From: Siphonodentalium dalli
Taxonomy: Eukaryota > Mollusca > Scaphopoda > Gadilida > Siphonodentaliidae
DNA length: 64,000 nucleotides
Direction of reading: 5' to 3'
Assembly: GCA_032622095.1 (NCBI GenBank)
Contig: CP136062.1
Coordinates: 36,580,918-36,644,917, forward strand
Part shown: piece after piece, positions 21,423-34,206 of the stretch
Layout: the number at the start of each line of letters is the position of its first letter
How positions within the stretch are numbered: the stretch's first letter is position 1
The notes under the pieces: generated by a model
The model's input: the letters and a program-made list of their open reading frames with translations, nothing else
Databases searched by the model: none
What the model was told of the DNA's origin: nothing
Translations under genes and position numbers: made by a program

Positions 21423-22771
21423 GGGTGGATACACACATGCATGTAATCTCTGTAAATATCGTGTATTTGGCGTTTTACATGGATCATACACACCGTGTAA
21501 TATGTGTCCGCTGACAACCCAATCATTGCGACTGTGTTTGACCACAGTGAGTTAAACTCTGAACCGCTGAAGAGCCGTTGACTGGGACGAAGTCGTCAGG
21601 CCGCTTAAAATAATTATTCGCGCGATAACTCAAATGGTCGACGTTCTGTTTAAATCATTGTCAGTCTTCTATTGATGTTAATACCAGTGATGGCCTCTTC
21701 CACAACGCAGGGAGCTATGACCCCCCAACATGCAGCTATTTTATCCCAGAAGCTACCGAATTCACAATTGCATATTTCCTCGACGGGGGTGTGCATGCAG
21801 CACCATGAGTCCTGACACCCTGCTGTATAAATATCGTAGTCATGTCTGTCGTGTCTGTTTTCTACGAGTGATTAATCTAATATGCAGCAATTTATGCTAT
21901 TCATATAATTATGAACATATTATACAGCTTTAAATTTGAATGCACGGTGTTTCTGTTTGTCTTCATTCGGCGAAAGGGTTGCCTAGCTACGAGTTCCCAA
22001 CTACGTCACCTTTCCTCTCTTGTGTTATACAGTTATACATGTATACACAAAATTTACAACTATGGAATATTTAAGTAAAACATTATATTGTAATTATTGC
22101 CCAGATAATTCCGGCTGATACATTCAATTAACTCCCTTAGTTATTGGAAGCTTTCGAGAACCAGCCCCTCCCCCAATCATGGATTATGGTCAAAAATGTT
22201 ATAATTCAAGCTTGTGACAGTTAGGAGCTTGTTCAACCTTTGGCTTGAGAAACATATATATAAATGGTGGGGGGAGGGTGTCACTCTTTTTAATTTCAAC
22301 GCTGTACCTGCATTATTTTTTGGCGCTATAATGAATATTTGCAATCCCAATTGAAGTATGTTATCACATGAGCTCGCTCTCAAATTATCAGAGAAATCTC
22401 AACAATTATCCTATAAAATAATTCTGCATATTTTATTTTTGTTTTGGATGACCCTGTTTCCAAGAAATGACAGAAACAAATCAAGTATAAAATCGACCGG
22501 CTCTAATCCACTTTTCGAAATGAATTATAACTCGTGAAAAACAGCAACATATATCAGACAAGAATTACCCATTTCGGCATCCACGAAAGAAGACATGTTT
22601 ATGACTGGCCTGAAATGTCTTGATGGCAGTTTGTTTGATAATGGCTTATAACTACTCACTGGTGAAATTGACCTCTCGCGCGGAGGTGATTAATTTTGTC
22701 AATTATTGGTGTGGCCATGTAAAATACATGTATTTTACATACAGACATTACATGCATGTGTGTATCCACCC
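21423..22771 (+). mobile_element. Non-autonomous TIR element, copy 1 (1349 bp), TTA duplication
   Basis: Terminal inverted repeats of about 32 bases start GGGTGGATACACACATGCAT. They are flanked by TTA on both sides (21420-21422 and 22772-22774). A perfect 20-base palindrome (GTAAAATACATGTATTTTAC) lies near the right end at 22719-22738. No transposase is encoded. The TWA-type 3-bp duplication and GGG start suit the PIF/Harbinger superfamily. It interrupts the Gypsy RT, so it is younger than that element. A second copy lies at 58032-59391 in reverse orientation. Confidence 0.9.
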
Positions 22772-22774
22772 TTA

Positions 22775-23215
22775 CAGTACGATTCCGAGAACAATTCACA
22801 ATAGCATGTCAGAGAGCCCCACAAGGGAGCCCTTAATTCTGGTATCTATTGGCTCCAAGCGATAACTGAAGCACTCGACGGATTAGATTTCGTTAAAATA
22901 TTTATTGTTGATTTATGCACACACTCTCCAAATGAAGTTGTCCATAAACAACACCTAAAACTTGTTCTCCAAAGATGGAAAGAACATGAAAGTTAAAATT
23001 TCCAAGTCAAATCTATTTCAAACTAAAATTAATTATCTTGGCTTTGTAATTAGCAGCAAAGGTTTTTCGACCAGATGAGCAAAAGGTAAAGGCAATCCGA
23101 AACCTACCCGTCCCATTAAATGCCAAACAAGTCCGTGGATTCCTAGGATCTTATGTTTTTTTCCGAGAATTTATTCCAAATTTTTGTAGGATCAAATTGC
23201 AGGATTGTGAACACT
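22775..23215 (+). pseudogene. Reverse transcriptase, C-terminal part
   Basis: Immediately after the inserted element, ITEALDGLDFVKIFIVDLC aligns with the palm motif. The catalytic YxDD is represented by FIVD, so the first catalytic Asp is lost. LKLVLQRWKEHE follows, then, after shifts, a G-F-V-I-S-S-K-G line and QVRGFLGSYVFFREFIPNF, the usual end of a Gypsy RT (RxFLGLxxYYRxFIxxF). Several frameshifts are present. The sequence after 23215 has only a faint RNase H resemblance. Confidence 0.75.
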
Positions 23216-23490
23216 AGAAGCATTAGTGATTGAAAATTAAACTGACTGAAATAGCGACACCCCAGGTATTTCAAACCGACCTCACATTTTCACCATCAGA
23301 CAATCTATTTCATATTCAGCAGTGTTAATCAAAGTCGTCGATACTAAACCCAATTTTGCTTTTGATAAGTCTAACATTAAATATAACCAATCAGCGAAAT
23401 CCATTTCAACCTTCAATCCCCATATTTAATCAATTAGCTACCCCTAGCCATGCGACATAACTCAAGGGCAAGTTAATCCCGACAATCAGG

Positions 23491-23933
23491 TGATACAGCC
23501 AACCAGATGGGCACAACCTTCGGCATTTCTTAGACTGAGTAATTACTTTACCTGTACTTTTAACCTCACATATATTTGGCCAGTTGGAATGCCTCATCAA
23601 GTATCATTAATTAGCCTGCCTCTGACCTCTCTATCGTAATATGGTATGTAACCTTTCTCTGACTTCTCTTTGTCCGGAGAACAGAAAAGGAGAAGTTAGG
23701 AATCGCTCGTCTGAGTTTACATGGATCCTTACCATGCGATTTCCATATTTACAGAGTTCTCGTCTTTATTTACTTATGCTCAGATATTTATTTATGTACC
23801 ATTGTTGCTGTGCCATTGATGCTTGATATTGCCACATCACAATTAAAGTTATCTACTGAAGATCTAATCACTCGTCACTTACCACTAGGCTATCACATCG
23901 GCCCAGGTTGTTGGCATGCCCCATTATGTAACA
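23491..23933 (+). repeat. 3' LTR of the Gypsy-type element
   Basis: Starts TGATAC and ends TGTAACA, followed by the GTTC duplication. No strong purine tract precedes it, so the left boundary is less certain than the right. It is about 90 bases shorter than the 5' LTR. Confidence 0.75.
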
Positions 23934-24213
23934 GTTCCATAACTCGGTTAATGTTCAATTTAAGTAGTATATCAATTAACATATCTGCCCAAAGACAAAG
24001 TAAATGTCGTGTCTGACTTGGATGATCTATTTTACATCCTTCGCAATTGAGTGCCACTTCTTTTGAAATTTGATTTTGTATTTCATGATCGAAACATTTC
24101 TCGAAAGTTTTCCGAACTTTGCCAAGGAATGGAACACAATATGGAATGAAATCGATTTCTCCAACTTGCATTCTCAATTTTTCCTGCAAATGCAATCCAT
24201 TTCTTGCAAACTG
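23934..24213 (-). pseudogene. Reading frame interrupted by the LTR element (main part)
   Basis: The - strand frame reads from about 24213 down to the LTR junction. It contains GEIDFIPYCVPFLGKVRKTF and NCEGCKIDHPSQTRHLLCL. The C-x2-C-x-I-D-H-P-S-Q-x3-H-x3-C pattern resembles a cysteine motif I associate with transposon-encoded proteins of invertebrates, but I cannot name the family. The frame runs straight into the 3' LTR end. On the far side of the LTR element (18071 down to 18021) it continues in frame for about 16 codons to a TGA. An acceptor-like AACAG lies just upstream, near 24214. Confidence 0.5.
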
Positions 24214-24690
24214 TTGATTTCAATTTGATTATCGAACTCAGCGTAGACTATCACGTTGATCATTGAAGCTAGAGCTGGCGCAAACTGAAGCTCTAACCTT
24301 ATGTTACCTGTTGTTATAAGATGCAAATGTCAGGTGTGAGGTCGTACCCCAGACACAATAATCATTCATGTATTTTTCGAGATTCAAACCAAAGGACTTG
24401 TTTTGTCCAAACATACCCGAAGACTGATACAGCGATAAATAAGTTATTAGGCATTGTTCTGGTGCAAAGTTTTTATAAACTCACCTCGTGAGTAATTATG
24501 ATAATAGTTTATTGGTAAAAGCATACACACGTGCAGTTTGCTATTTCAACATGACGACAGTTTATACACAACGTCTGATAATTTTATAGAATAGTGAATA
24601 CAAACAAACACTGAAACACATTATGCGTATTAATTTGTATATGTATACAATATACAATTATATACATTTGTTCATTAACTCTAATTCCAG

Positions 24691-24800
24691 TAACGAATGC
24701 ATTTTATTGCGCTAACACCACTAAGAGTGGGGTATACAGTGTTGAACTGCCAGGCTTCGAGAAAGGACTCCAAGTATTCTGTGAGATGGGTGACTGGTCG
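24691..24800 (+). CDS. Fibrinogen-related protein, first fibrinogen-domain exon
   Basis: The exon is 110 bases. Its first two bases finish a codon from the previous exon, and 36 full codons follow. The peptide includes FYCANTTKSGVYSVELPGF and LQVFCEMGDWS. This is the start of a fibrinogen C-terminal (FBG/FReD) domain: a first Cys, SGVY, then VFC-E/D-M, the two Cys of the first disulfide. It is preceded by a pyrimidine-rich stretch and CCAG and followed by GTAAGT. It ends in phase 0, matching the start of the exon at 32880. FReDs are secreted lectin-like recognition proteins used in invertebrate innate immunity. The gene is either intact with further exons elsewhere or a partial copy; the window cannot tell. 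Confidence 0.8.
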
Positions 24801-27039
24801 GTAAGTCGAGTACGCCATATATTTACAAATGATGAAACAAATTACATATCCAAGAAACACAACTAATTCTCGCCATTATCATCGGCATTTATTATCATTT
24901 ATTCGCCCTATACGATGCGACGGAGTCGGTTTAATAGGCCCTTCTTAGGAAATGGCTAACACAGGTAATCGCTAAACTATAGTAATGTGGTACAAATATA
25001 TAGTTTAACAGACTTGTCACCAATCAGTATTTGTGGTGTTCTAAAAAAGTAGAATCGGATTGAGTAAAATTGTACCCAACAAAATGGTGCATAGAGTAAT
25101 GCCCTAAATAATCGACTCCTTAACCACAGAATAATTATTGGTAACTTTTCAAGATTTAGTCGGAAATATGGCTTGTTGCCTTTCATCGGAAAGCTCTCCC
25201 CCCTTCTTGGAAGTGAGAGAAATATATATATTACGCTATAATGATATGCCATTAGAACTCTCTGGCTAAAGAGAGAGAGAGAGGTTTCTCGCATGCTTTC
25301 TGCGATCACTTATGTGGTGTGCGTGCATACGTCGCGATACCGTGCCGGTTATAGCGATCCCGTTATGATTTGTCACGTGATATTAAATTCACCCGTGCGC
25401 TAACCCTGGGTCAATCGTCGATACGAAATGGATGAGTGCGATGCAAGTTTGTTCTGTTTATATCCGTTGATTGTGCATTTTGAATCAATTACTCGGATTA
25501 TTACATGTACATAGGTGAGCTTTATATGTGATTGTTATATATTTGAGAATAAAATATGAGTTTTGCAACCATGTACGATGTAAAAAGGAGAATGCAATTG
25601 GTACGTTTCTTTTCTTTAGTAGCGATAACACAGGTTTTAGAAAAAAATCAAGTGGCGATCAAATTTTTAATGTTTTTCAAAGCCAGAGACATCTACAATC
25701 ATATAGAAAGCAAAACAAAACAATTCCAATGAATATTTTTTTTTTGTCAATTTTGTTTAATTCGGACTTTATGTCAACTCATTATGTCACCCAGAAGTTG
25801 CCAAGCAATGCTTTCCATCCATAATTCAGTGTAGTAATATCTCTCCTACATTAGTCTGTTGGTCGTGTTGGTGTATTAAGGGACAAAAAGCTTGTAAAAT
25901 CAATTGCCTATTTTCAGTTAGGATATATGAAGATTGTATGTTATATATATTTGGTTTCTAGCAATAACACTAATAAATGTAGAATGATTGGTTGAAAACT
26001 TGTATATGCCTGAGTAATCATTAGCACATTTGTTTAAATTTAACCGGAGGTTGATTGACATGAGACAACAACGAAGACAATACCAGATATACAGGTAATA
26101 TATCTTGGGTAAGACCAAGGGTTAATTTTTATTACAGAATACAAAACTATCCTGTGTTAAAGCATCAATACTACAATAGCTAAAACTGGCGTCGGATGAA
26201 TACATATAAGGTGATCTTGATAAGTTGAGTTGTACAGTAACGGTAGTATAGAAGGACATGATAGACTGCCAGTTATTATCGCATAACCATTTCTACATGT
26301 ACTAAATGGAAGTTCCCACTCAGTTATAAAAGTGCATTGGAATGGTCCATTATTCATTTGGTGGGTTTTCAGGGAAAAATAAGCAGACGAAAGATACATG
26401 AAATACAAGTATAACACAAATAAAAGTACATTTTACGGAAATGTCCAGATAATAAGTTCAACAATTACAACCTATCATTTGATTTGTTAAACTTGAATAT
26501 AATCTGAGCATTCCCTTAGGGTAACTACTCATCAATGAGTATTTGCTAGAATAGTTTTAAGAAAATACCACATACTTTCTTTTCATAAATGAAAATTGAC
26601 TAACATTTGAGTTAGAGATGTTATTTGTTTTGATAAAAAAGGGACTACTGCTGCCGATCAATCAAAATTTAATTTGATGTTGATATCGGTATATGTGGAG
26701 TATGTAACAAGTGGTGGAGGTCCTGGTAACTAATCACATGGTACAGTTAACATAAATCAAGTTGATGTGTACGTTGTACCTAAATCAAGGAATACATGTA
26801 GTACCTCGATCTTGGGCTTTCTTTGACCCGCAGATTTACATGAACATGCTCGAGCAATGTAAACAGGAAGTTGTCTAGCCTAAAATGTTGTTCACAATAT
26901 ATTATTAATGAATTGATTTCATATTATCAATACAACAATCAGTTGTTTTCTTGAAATTCTTGTTGTTCTCTTGTGTGAGACAAATGTTAATGACTTTGGG
27001 AGGGATATGAGCAGAATGTCAACAGCATTGATTTTTGAA

Positions 27040-28456
27040 CGGCATTGGCATTAACTAAGTCATAACACGATTAAAATGCCTACATAAATAAAGATATGAA
27101 CTCCATACCGAATTGGCTTACCAATTACATGGCATGAAAGTTATTGAATATTTGTTCATTTTGTTATGCATGGAAATAGGCTATCTATTCAGATGATTAT
27201 TACATACAAAACAATCTAAGCTTGGCATTTGACCATGTCTATGATTAATATCTTTATTCATTGTGCACTGTTACTTATTATTCCCCAGTCATTTTAATTA
27301 TTTAATGTCTAAATGGTTATATACATAATCAAGTCATAATTCGGTACGGTCACTCATCAAAATGACAGCCACACCAACACACTTATGTCAAACCAAATTT
27401 GTTTCAATATATTATCGTTGACAAAATTGCACCTCAAACTCAATTACAATTGTCTGGTTCACATCTTGGTGTGTTGCTTATTCAACTTGTTATTTAATAC
27501 TTTTTTATACTCTTTAAATCACTACAAAAATTACAAGTTTGTTCAGTGACAGGTCTGATCAGACTTCTGTTGTCGCCAACACGTGTAGGCCTACTACATG
27601 TACTAGCATTGTTGTTTCCCGAGAATTTGGGCAGAACTTCCGCTGGAGGCGCTTGCCAGATCCTTAACACCACCCGTAGCCAATCAAATTAAACATTTTG
27701 GCAGAACTTCCAACAGAGGCGCTAGCCAGATCATTATAATCAATCAAATTGATAATTTGGGCAGTTAATGCACATTGAAGAATACTACTGTGGCTAGAGA
27801 ACTTAATTCATAGTCATGCTGGCAGAACTTCTCATACTATTCACTCCATACCATTGCCGCACAATGTAAATAACGTTGATTATTGTGGGGTAGTGGTATT
27901 TACTAAGTCAAAACACAATGAAAATGCTAGCCAAAACAAAAATTGCATTCCATAGCTAATTGGATTACCAATAACATGGCATGTGAGTTACTGGAAGTTA
28001 CTGATGATTTCTTTAGCTTTTTTATGCACGAAAATAGGCTAATTTTTCAGACGATTATTACCTTCAAAAAAATAATAACACGGAATACAACCTTGTCCAA
28101 CATTAATGCCAATATTTATTTTGCATTGTCATTTATTTGTATTCTAAAAAAAACGTATAACTTGTTACAAAATCAAAGCAAAGTTCGATGGGGTCATTTA
28201 TCATATCAATATGGTGGCCACACAACAAAAGTCAAACGGAATTTATTTCACTTATAGTTGACAATACTTCTCCTGAGACTCGATTACAATTGTCTGGTGC
28301 ACACTCCGATTGTCCATTTACCTATTTTAAACAGAAAATTAAGTAGATTATCCAATAATTTATTGAATTTATTTCACTTTTGAGCTCTGCAAAAAGACAC
28401 GTTTTATTCGTTCACAGAGGGAGAAACCGGAAGTGGCCGGACCATTGTTGTCGCCA
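27040..28456. repeat. Diverged tandem duplication, units of about 0.55 kb
   Basis: 27040-27575 and 27888-28456 share an ordered series of phrases: TTxACTAAGTCAxAACACxAT, TACCAATxACATGGCATG, GATTACAATTGTCTGGTxCA and TGTTGTCGCCA. The homology is clear but degraded. The spacer carries a shorter duplication of TTTGGGCAGAACTTCCxxxx GAGGCGCTxGCCAGATC (27618 and 27700). Confidence 0.7.
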
Positions 28457-29368
28457 TCTTTAGCCATGTATGTGGCTTTGTATTTCTGTAAACATAATGT
28501 ATCGATAATCATCGAGAATACTATACCACACATGTGCATGCGTGTGAATGATTATATTTTTTGATTCGTGCACATTTAAGTGTAAATGTAAGTTTATACC
28601 ATAATTGGCTATGTTATTGTGTGTACATGTGCATGTATAACACATATTTTGTAAATTTCATCTTTACGCCCTATTGTGGGTATAAAGATTCCTACTGTTT
28701 GTATACGTTTCTACTGTTGTGTAAATGTTTCAACGGCACTTTATGGGTTAAGCGTTCATACCCACAGTAGATCGACGCGGCAGTTGACCTTTGGTGGCCT
28801 CGCTGTCGACATTTAGCCCAATTTTTCGTAACGCCCTCTTCGCGAAGTATATACACATTTTGTCTCGACTCAAAACACTCTTAAATGCGATATGCGGTCT
28901 ACACACAGAGATATATACTATACAATTCCATATACGCTGTTTACTTGTCGAAACATGATAGATTATAAAGTTAGTTTAACGAAGATTTATGCTAGATGAG
29001 CCGACAAAGTACACGTTTTATCTAGATCGGCGACTGCTGTTGTAAATGTAAACTAAAACAGAGGCAAATGTTCGTCTGCCTGCCGTGTGTTTAAAGCGAA
29101 CGACGTCTTACACTTTTACACGAACGTGGATTGTTAATGTTATCTGCAATGAGGGAAATCTGAATATGTATTCATATCAGCTGACTGATGTCCTAGAAAG
29201 TGGGGGATCACCGAATTGCCTAGAAGTATGTATTACTAGGCGTGACCCACATTCATGATAGCTTAAAATATTTGAGTAACTCGGTGCGCACACATTTTAA
29301 GTCACCAACAGAGTAGCAATTCATTTACGAAGCTACAAAAGAATAATAATTATGGTATAAACAAAATA

Positions 29369-29501
29369 CACCCATTGTAGACGAGAATAACAATTTTTTA
29401 CCACTCGTTGAATTTTGGTTTTAACCACTCACCAAAGGATTGTGGTTAAAACCACAATACCACTGGTGGTGAATTTTTTTTATTCTCGGCTAGTATGGGT
29501 G
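29369..29501. mobile_element. 133-bp TIR element with TA flanks and central palindrome
   Basis: The ends CACCCATTGTAGACGAGAAT and ATTCTCGGCTAGTATGGGTG are imperfect inverted repeats flanked by TA. An inner TTGTGGTTAAAACCACAA palindrome is present. Its size and the TA duplication suit a Tc1/mariner-type MITE. Confidence 0.75.
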
Positions 29502-30002
29502 TATTCTATATGTAAACTCTGAGTATATATATACGGACATATCATAGACACAAATTATATGTTATATTTATGTATATATATACATAGTACATGCATCGAC
29601 CCATACAAGGCATTTGTCGCGGACGGGGATTGGGGGTACGGCTCAACAACTATAATATACGGTGGGATAGACTCGATATTCCTGGCTTATACTTTCAAAT
29701 TCAAAACATATAATACAGGCTATTATGAAGATAAAAGCAATCGCTTCTCGGTCTGTGCTCATCTCTACGCGCTTGCCATTGCCTGCAGTACAACAGGTTT
29801 TCCCATTCACCACACGGCACAATCGTTTTAACGATTATACGACCAATATCACGATTCTGCGGCTTGACAACCACGGTGCTACGGCAGTTTAACGATTATA
29901 CGCCTTTTTTATACTTGATATTTTATGAAAAACTTAGATACAGGAGCTGTTTACTGAATTGGGACGAATTGGGGCTTCTTATTTTCATTGTAAGAGTAGA
30001 CT

Positions 30003-31740
30003 TTGCAGGTCCACCAGGTTGACTCACGGAATATATACCGTCTGAGAAAATATAAACATGACTTAGCCTTACAGTGGGCCTCAGTTATTTTAGATCAACC
30101 CAACAAATTCTGGGATCATCTCATAAATTTGGGACCGCGGCGAAAGCGTAAAGTTGCAAATGTGTGTTATAATGACGGTGTTACAATAAACACTGATCCA
30201 AATCATGTGTTACGGAAATGGCAGACTGATTTCGCGGATATGTTCAAATTTCGAGATGACGACTATTTCGACAATGATTTCAGAGGGAGCATTATGGCCG
30301 AGAAAGCACGCATGAAGTATTCGTATTCACAGGACTCTATATGGACATTCTTAACCATTCTATAACCCACGAAGAAGTAGTGTGTGTTTTGAATCGTGCG
30401 AAATCTGGAAAAATTCCTGGCTTTGACCAAATACCCAACAAGCTGCTGAAACCAAATGCATATGTGTCCATTCTTCGTAAACTATTCGAACTTTCATTCA
30501 ATCATAGTGTTATCACAACAGAGTGGAGACGTGCTATCATCGTGCCCCTTCCAAAAGACTCAGAAATGGACTGTAGAGTACAACTGAACTATCGAAGCGT
30601 CAGCCTTCATCGGTAGCAGCCAAGTTATACAGTGTGGTCCTAAATACTCGACTTTCAGAATTTCTTGATGTTAGTGATATTCTTGTTGATGAACAGAGTG
30701 GATTCAGGAAGGGGAGATCTTGTCTGGAACATGTATGTGGATTGTTGAGTTTAACACGTTCACGAAAATCTATATTTGTGGCATTCGTTGACACGAGTTA
30801 CGCTTTTGATTGCATTGATATGAATCTACTAGGGTATAAACTTATGGAAACTGGTGTCCACGGAAATTTTCTAGCAGTGGTAAAGGAACTCTACATTCAG
30901 ACTGAGTCTTGTGTCTGATTGGGTTATACACTTTCTGACTTGTTCCCGTGCCGTAATGGTGTGGTTCATGAAATAGTCTTTGTCAATCACTTTTTTCCTC
31001 ATTATGGGAACGATCTGGCGCGGAATATTAAAGTTCTCAGCAGGAGAGTGGACATTGGAGATAGGAACATTGGAATACTGGTATATGCTGATAATATTGC
31101 ATTTTTGCCTGGAAATGATCGAGATCTCCGTGTCCAATTCTCGACGTCATGGATGGTTTTTGTCGAAAAAGGAGACTAAGTTATTCTCTCTTTGTCAACA
31201 AATCCACGCGTATGATAATCAACTGATTGTAGATTTAATCATTTGTAAGAAACACCTTAATGATAAAACCAGGATTAATGGTTGAGTGATGTAGAAATAC
31301 TCAGGAAGCTCAGACTGTATAAAGATATTAAATGTAATTATAACACCAAACTGTATGTAAATATTTCTAACATTTCGAGACATGAACTTTCTGTAATGGC
31401 ACAGTTAAGATGTGGAATATTACCATTACGTGTTGAAACCGGCAGGTGGAAGAGAGAGCATTTAGATGAATGGTGTTTTGAATGTGTGTTTTGAATGTGT
31501 GTTTTGAATGTGTGTTTTGAATGTGTGTTTTTAAAGTGTGTTTTGAATGTGTGTTTTGAATGTGTGTTTTGAATGTGTGTTTTGAATGCGTGTTTTGAAT
31601 GTGTGTTTTGAATGTGTGTTTTGAATGTGTGTTTTGAATGTGTGTTTTGAATGTGTGTTTTGAATGTGTGTTTTGCGATAGGAACATTGCTGATGATGAA
31701 CTCCATTTCATTTTTTCAATGACTGCAGAGTTGACTTCTT
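30003..31740 (+). mobile_element. 5'-truncated, dead LINE (Jockey/CR1-like) reverse transcriptase
   Basis: Successive frames carry LINE RT motifs in order: AKSGKIPGFDQIPNKLLK (30399), NYRSVSL, DEQSGFRKGRSCLEHV (30690), VAFVDTSYAFDCID (30777), VYADNIAFL (31081), and the C-terminal line LRCGILPLRVETGRW (31408). The catalytic YADD is YADN here. There are at least four frame changes, and the endonuclease is missing. After an expanded minisatellite the C-terminal frame resumes with RNIADDELHFIF. It is non-autonomous and old. The exact clade needs a phylogeny. Confidence 0.85.
31474..31675. repeat. 13-bp minisatellite inside the LINE frame
   Basis: About 15 copies of TGTTTTGAATGTG in near-perfect register, with one variant copy (TTTTTAAAGTGTG). 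The unit is not a multiple of three, so it scrambles the frame between the LINE segments ending DEWCFEC and starting RNIADDELHF. Confidence 0.95.
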
Positions 31741-32169
31741 CGCTAAGATATATTTCTGGATAAATGGTGTCAATGACTAACTTTCCAAGTCAGACACCTA
31801 AATTTGTACACAAACCATTCGAGAGCTGTACCAATCCATAGTATCCACACCACGCAATGTAATTTAATGTAAATATTGAACTTAAAGTTACGTATAGGTC
31901 ATAACGGCCCGGTGTATTGGACATGTAACATAACATTTGTAAGCATATGTATTATGATTATATGCAGGTCACTATAATAAAATATATTTTATTATATTCA
32001 ATTCTATCAATGAATTGACCTCAAAAACTTTCCAGTTGATCGTTTTTTTGTATCGGACAACGCCAGATGACCTCAAACCAAATTCAGACAGAACAATGTA
32101 ATTTGCAGCATAGTTGGAATGTTCACGAAACCAACTAACGCAGTTGGAAATACTTTCTTTATAGCCAAT

Positions 32170-32352
32170 TCAAATTCTAATAACAGATTGAAAAATGTTT
32201 CAGCAGAATAGTCATTAAGACGATCGATCTGTTTTCTTTTATTCAACAAATCATTAATTACGGCTTCTATTTTGACAATAACCTGTGAACCAGATGATTT
32301 CTCCAACGATGATAATATTACCAGCATCTCTTTTTTCAGCAGCTCAATGGAA
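32170..32352 (-). pseudogene. Possible coding fragment, family uncertain
   Basis: The - strand frame with ELLKKEMLVILSSLEKSSG and RLNDYSAETFFNLLLEFEL is helical and charged. It has an acceptor-like TTCGCAG upstream and a weak GTATTT donor after AIKK. It distantly recalls the sensor (NIT-type) region of receptor guanylate cyclases, but the likeness is too weak to name it. It lies in the FReD intron on the opposite strand. Confidence 0.15.
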
Positions 32353-32813
32353 GCACCTGCGAATAATTTTGTTTTCGATATTTATAATTTTCGGCTGTGA
32401 TATGTGTCAAATTTATTCGCAAAACAATCGGCAGCAAAGAAACATGTTCCAACTCCATGCACCATGGTTATCACAACCTGTCAAACTTAAATTAGATTCT
32501 TAGATTTGCACCAATTATGAAAAAATAAAAATAGGGTTATGTATGTCAGAAGCAATTTTATACTACGTCCATGGCAAAATTATCAACAACACAATTTAAA
32601 ACTTTTCTTCAATTTCCATTTGACTTCATATACTCGAATTTCTCAATCCCACAGCTGCCACCGATGTAATGGCCCTTTAATATAGACTTTAACTCTCCTA
32701 AATGGCTTCTGTCTTTAGTACACTATCTTATTTCTTCTCCTCGTTCTGTATAACCTCTGGATCGTTCCCACAATATATGTATGTACCTCTCGCTCTTCGT
32801 CTTTCTCGCCTAA

Positions 32814-34006
<1,193 letters not shown>

Positions 34007-34206
34007 TTAGTTTCTCATGGTGGTATATATAGTCCACATATTAGTTGCTCATGGTGGTATAGATAGTCCGCGTATTAGTTTCTCAAGGTAGTATAGATAG
34101 TCCGCATGTTAGTTTAGCGATTTCTCATGGTGGTATAGATAGTCCCCGTATTAGTTTAGCGATTTCTCATGGTGGTATAGATAGTCCCCGTATTAGTTTA
34201 GTGATC
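34007..34206. repeat. Minisatellite with 34-bp and 42-bp units
   Basis: Three 34-base units (34007, 34041, 34075) are followed by two 42-base units (34109, 34151) and a partial. The longer units carry an extra TAGCGATT. The core is TCTCATGGTGGTATAGATAG. Confidence 0.95.

Larger units (their letters stand above)
18072..23933 (+). mobile_element. Gypsy-type LTR retrotransposon, degraded, with nested insertion
   Basis: Two direct LTRs (18072-18601 and 23491-23933) both start TGATAC and end TGTAACA. They are flanked by the 4-bp duplication GTTC (18068-18071 and 23934-23937). Between them lie gag-like, aspartic-protease-like and reverse-transcriptase-like segments in the order gag-PR-RT, all broken by stops and frameshifts. 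RNase H is only hinted at and integrase is absent, so the 3' part of pol has been lost. A 1349-bp inverted-repeat element sits inside the RT. Residue patterns place it with Ty3/Gypsy rather than Copia. Confidence 0.85.
15522..24690 (+). other. Inferred intron of the fibrinogen-related gene (9.2 kb)
   Basis: Bounded by the donor GTATGC at 15522 and by an acceptor (TTGTTCATTAACTCTAATTCCAG) ending at 24690. It contains the GC-rich repeat modules and the nested LTR element. It exists only if the Thr-rich exon belongs to this gene. Confidence 0.4.

Noticed and set aside
26157-26417. - strand frame containing TCRNGYAIITGSLSCPSILP
   Set aside because: The Cys spacing looks like an extracellular domain, but no convincing acceptor is present and I recognise no family; it may deserve a profile search.
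29559-29831. 90-codon + frame with DPYKAFVADGDWGYGSTTII
   Set aside because: Looks somewhat protein-like but matches no family I know and has no splice or repeat support; it directly precedes the dead LINE and might be part of it.
31338-31711. - strand frames reading HSKHTFKTHIQNT repeatedly
   Set aside because: Translation of the 13-bp minisatellite; the unit is not a multiple of three and no flanking coding context exists.
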